Shown here piece by piece: positions 5,882 to 8,634 of a stretch of 8,634 bases of DNA. Made by a program: the position numbers and the translations under genes. Source of the DNA: Micrococcaceae bacterium. GTDB lineage: Bacteria > Actinomycetota > Actinomycetes > Actinomycetales > Micrococcaceae. The notes under the pieces were generated by a model that did no database searches, was not told the origin of the DNA, and saw only the letters and a list, made by a program, of their open reading frames with translations. Location: the NCBI GenBank assembly GCA_003486025.1, contig DNHA01000089.1, positions 1-8,634 on the forward strand, written 5' to 3'. How positions within the stretch are numbered: position 1 is the first letter of the stretch; each line of letters opens with the position of its first letter.

Positions 5882-6901
5882 ATGGACTTACTGCCCTTAT
5901 TCACCATCATTGCTATCGCCCTAACCCTGAGTTACGCGGTACTCAATGGCTTCAGGGATTCTTCCACCGCGGTCGCAGCTGCCGTACGCACCAGGGCATT
6001 ACGCCCAGCGGTCGCAGTAGTTGTCGCCGCACTATTTGCTTTTATCGGCACCATGGCAACAACCACCCTGAGTACCGTGTTGATCAGCCGGCTCAACCTG
6101 CAATTGCCCGAGGGCACCGTGGGGATGAAGCTGCTCATTGCCGCGTTGCTAGCCGCCGGAGCATGGCTGATATTGTGCTGGTGGCGTGGCATACCGGTTT
6201 CGTCCACTCACGCGTTGATGTCTGCCTTAGTTGGCGCTGGGGCGGCTAACTCCTGGCTCGGCAATGCGTCGCTTGGCGGTGCAATTCAGCTGTTCACTGG
6301 CTCGGTACTGCTGCCCTTGCTCGACACTCCGATCATCGCCTACTTCGCCTCATTTTTACTGGTAGTTCCGGCCACGTGGTTGATGCGCCACGACACCGCA
6401 CGAGACGTGAACGCTCGTTCGCGCGCCGGACAGGCCATCGCCGCCTGCGCCGTAGCCCTGGGGCTGGGTTTGCAGGACGGCCAGCGCACCGCAGCAATGA
6501 TCTCACTGGTGCTCATCACCGGCGGGCTGATGGATCCAGGACCGGTAGCAGTGGCCATCCAGCTGGTGGCTGCTTGCGCGTTGTCCTTCGGCGTGCTCCT
6601 TGGCGGCTGGCGGATCACGTACACGCTCGCGCGTCGCTTGGTGAACTTTGATCCCCTGCGCGGCATGGTCGCGCAGGGAGTCGCGGCCACCATGCTTTAC
6701 GTCGGGTCGCTGGTGTTGCACCTGCCGCTGTCCACGACTCAGGCGGTGACCAGTTCGATTGTGGGCGCCGGCGCCAACCAGCCCTTCGAATCGGTTGTCT
6801 GGTACCGCGTAGCCAAAGTGTTTGGACATTGGCTGCTCACCCCGGTCGTGTGCATTTTGGCTGCAGCGGTACTAGCCCTGGCCATGGATCCGTTGGGTTA
6901 A
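5882..6901 (+). CDS. Inorganic phosphate transporter, PiT family
   Basis: A 339-residue inner-membrane permease, probably importing phosphate with cations or protons. It shows the PiT internal duplication. Repeat 1 has LNGFRDSSTAVAAAVRTRAL (21-40) followed by GIPVSSTHALMSALVGAGAA (103-122). Repeat 2 has LGLQDGQRTAAM (195-206) followed by LPLSTTQAVTSSIVGAGA (281-298). The aspartates of both signatures are present (D26, D199), but the usual Asn of the NDxAN-type motif is replaced (SST at 27-29; Q198), and the second STTH is STTQ. About nine to ten hydrophobic segments are visible. The length fits the shorter prokaryotic members. It starts 6 bases after the DUF47 stop; AAGGA at 5864-5868 is a distant ribosome binding site, so translational coupling is likely. 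Its stop overlaps that of the convergent gene. Confidence 0.88.
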   Translation: MDLLPLFTIIAIALTLSYAVLNGFRDSSTAVAAAVRTRALRPAVAVVVAALFAFIGTMATTTLSTVLISRLNLQLPEGTVGMKLLIAALLAAGAWLILCWWRGIPVSSTHALMSALVGAGAANSWLGNASLGGAIQLFTGSVLLPLLDTPIIAYFASFLLVVPATWLMRHDTARDVNARSRAGQAIAACAVALGLGLQDGQRTAAMISLVLITGGLMDPGPVAVAIQLVAACALSFGVLLGGWRITYTLARRLVNFDPLRGMVAQGVAATMLYVGSLVLHLPLSTTQAVTSSIVGAGANQPFESVVWYRVAKVFGHWLLTPVVCILAAAVLALAMDPLG

Positions 6902-8634
6902 CTATCTAGCGTCGCGCCGGGTTGCTGGGAGTGCGGAACAAAACGCACGCTCATTGCCTTAAAGCCCGGAGTATTGGACTCGCGAGCCACCAGGCCCCGG
7001 TGCACTAACGCGTTAGCTTCCGGGAAGTAGGCAGCGGCGCAGCCCTTCGCCGTAGGGTAGGACACCAGCCTGAAACGGTTCGCCCGACGCTCGGTACCCC
7101 CAAAGGTTGAAATGACATCCACCAGATCACGATCCGCAAAGCCCATTTCCTGCAGATCATCAGGGTGGATGAGAATCACTCGCCGCCCGTCTTTAATTCC
7201 GCGGTAGCGGTCATCTAGCCCGTAGAACGTGGTGTTGTACTGGTCGTGGCTGCGCATGGTCTGCAAGATCAGGTGGCCGGCTGGCGGCTTGAGCGCTTCA
7301 AATGGCGAGACCGTGAACCTGCCCTTGCCGATATCAGTGGCAAAAGAACGTGAGTCGCGTGGCGCGTTCGGCAATACAAAGCCGTTGCGTTCGCGGACCC
7401 GCCGGTTGAAGTCTTCAAAACCGGGCAATACGCGTGCGATATGGTCACGGACCACGTCATAGTCATCGGCCATGGCACGCCAGTCGATGACATGGTCATC
7501 TCCCAAGATGGCCTGGGCCATGCGTGCCACGATGACAGGTTCGGCCAGCAGGTGCTCGGAGACCGGGGTGAGCCGGCCCTGGGTCGAGTGGATCACCGAC
7601 ATCGAGTCCTCCACGGACAAGAACTGAGCCCCCTTAGGGTGCTTATCATCTTTGTCGGTGCGGCCCAAGGTGGGCAGAATCAATGAGGTCTGCCCGTGCA
7701 CCACGTGAGAACGGTTTGGTTTGGTGGAGATATGCACGGTCAGCTTGGCGCGCTGCATGCCTGCTTCCAATAATTCGGTTTCCGAGTTCGCCAGGGCAAA
7801 GTCGCCACCCATGGAAACGAACACGTCCACGTCATTGTTTTCGAATGCATCTAGGGCTTCGGTGGAGTCATAGCCATGAGCACGCGGTGAATCGATGCCG
7901 AACTCTGCATCCAGTGCCTCAAGTAGCTGCTCGGTTGGCTTCTCCCAGATCCCCATGGTGCGGTCACCCTGCACATTGGAGTGTCCGCGGACCGGGCAGG
8001 CTCCCGCGCCAGGCTTGCCGAAGTTGCCCTGCAACAGCAGCAGATTGATGATCTCCTTGAGCGTGGGCACCGAGTGCGGTTGCTGAGTTAGACCCAGCGC
8101 CCAGCAAAAGATGGAGGCCTTGGATTCAATGAGCAATCTGGCCACTTCGGTGATCTGCGTGCGGGTCAGTCCGGTGGCTTCCTCGGTGGCGTCCCAGTCA
8201 ATTTCCGCGCGAGCACTCTTGTAGGCCGCAAAACCGTCGGTGACCTCGTTGATGAATGACTGGTCCACTACGGTTCCGGGGTTCTTCTCTTCCTCAGCTA
8301 GCAAGAGATGCCCAAAGGCCTGGAACAGCGCCAGGTCTCCGCCAACCTTGATCTGCAGGAAGTGGGTGCTGATCTCGCTCGATTTGCCGAGCATGCCGCT
8401 GACGGTCTGCGGGTCCTTGAAACCAAAGAATCCGGCCTCTGGCAAAGGGTTCACCGCCACGATCTTGGCTCCGCGCTTGCGTGCGTCGGCCAGCGCGGAC
8501 AGCATCCTCGGGTGGTTGGTTCCCGGGTTTTGCCCCACGACGAAGATCAGTTCCGCGTGGTCAAAGTCTTCCAGCGACACTGTGCCCTTGCCGATGCCAA
8601 TGGTGGGGTTCAACGCCGAGCCCGAGGACTCGTG
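6898..8634 (-). CDS. FdhF/YdeP family molybdopterin oxidoreductase, formate dehydrogenase alpha-like (partial, N-terminus missing)
   Basis: A leftward open frame gives 578 residues and still has no start at the right edge; the first visible residues are HESSGSALNPTIGIGKG. This stretch, the diagnostic RGHSNVQGDRTMGI (about 216-229) and KPNRSHVVHGQTSLILPTLGRTD (about 305-327) place it in the FdhF/YdeP branch of the molybdopterin oxidoreductases, often annotated as formate dehydrogenase alpha. Residues to about 420 are molybdopterin-domain; from about 450 (LILQTMRSHDQYNTTFYG) to the end is the dinucleotide-binding domain. Family length is about 750-780, so roughly 180 N-terminal residues, including any iron-sulfur cysteines, are outside. 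A TTG at 8613 could be mistaken for a start, but the family similarity continues upstream of it. Partners such as fdhD are not in the window. True substrate unproven. Confidence 0.9.
   Translation of the reverse strand, partial: HESSGSALNPTIGIGKGTVSLEDFDHAELIFVVGQNPGTNHPRMLSALADARKRGAKIVAVNPLPEAGFFGFKDPQTVSGMLGKSSEISTHFLQIKVGGDLALFQAFGHLLLAEEEKNPGTVVDQSFINEVTDGFAAYKSARAEIDWDATEEATGLTRTQITEVARLLIESKASIFCWALGLTQQPHSVPTLKEIINLLLLQGNFGKPGAGACPVRGHSNVQGDRTMGIWEKPTEQLLEALDAEFGIDSPRAHGYDSTEALDAFENNDVDVFVSMGGDFALANSETELLEAGMQRAKLTVHISTKPNRSHVVHGQTSLILPTLGRTDKDDKHPKGAQFLSVEDSMSVIHSTQGRLTPVSEHLLAEPVIVARMAQAILGDDHVIDWRAMADDYDVVRDHIARVLPGFEDFNRRVRERNGFVLPNAPRDSRSFATDIGKGRFTVSPFEALKPPAGHLILQTMRSHDQYNTTFYGLDDRYRGIKDGRRVILIHPDDLQEMGFADRDLVDVISTFGGTERRANRFRLVSYPTAKGCAAAYFPEANALVHRGLVARESNTPGFKAMSVRFVPHSQQPGATLDS

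Noticed and set aside
8611..8613. TTG as the start of the oxidoreductase gene
   Set aside because: The frame stays open to the window edge and the upstream residues HESSGSA fit the family, so the gene is truncated by the window.

Overview
The window looks like a chromosomal segment of a moderately GC-rich actinobacterium, most probably of the Micrococcaceae (Arthrobacter/Glutamicibacter-like). The grounds are the frequent GTG starts, the codon usage, a conserved hypothetical protein of a type I recall from that group, a glutaminase with a C-terminal STAS domain, and an FdhF/YdeP-type molybdoenzyme. This placement is inference from protein style, not a database match. I see no insertion sequence, phage gene, CRISPR array or other mobile element, and no gene-free stretch longer than about 230 bases.

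Left part (1-1664): the tail of an unidentified gene is followed after 19 bases by a small dienelactone-hydrolase-family protein. Next comes an unrecognised 164-residue protein with a strong ribosome binding site. It converges on a tRNA-Lys(TTT) gene on the minus strand, which has its own promoter and a clear intrinsic terminator.

Middle part (1665-5030): a conserved actinobacterial protein of unknown function, a class A glutaminase carrying a C-terminal STAS domain, and a 12-helix MFS transporter, all rightward. The glutaminase releases glutamate and ammonia from glutamine. The MFS protein could move a related metabolite, but its substrate cannot be read from the sequence.

Right part (5031-8634): a two-gene phosphate-transport-like operon (DUF47/PhoU-like protein followed by a PiT-family permease) is preceded by a 230-base leader. 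The leader holds a perfect TTGACA box and, about where transcription would begin, a compact multi-hairpin RNA candidate. The permease meets tail-to-tail a leftward FdhF/YdeP-family molybdopterin oxidoreductase, whose N-terminus lies beyond the window. The two stop codons share one TTAA.

Most of the window is ordinary core or accessory metabolism. The best candidates for something undescribed are the structured leader of the DUF47-PiT operon and the inverted-repeat/three-way-junction element overlapping the putative glutaminase promoter.
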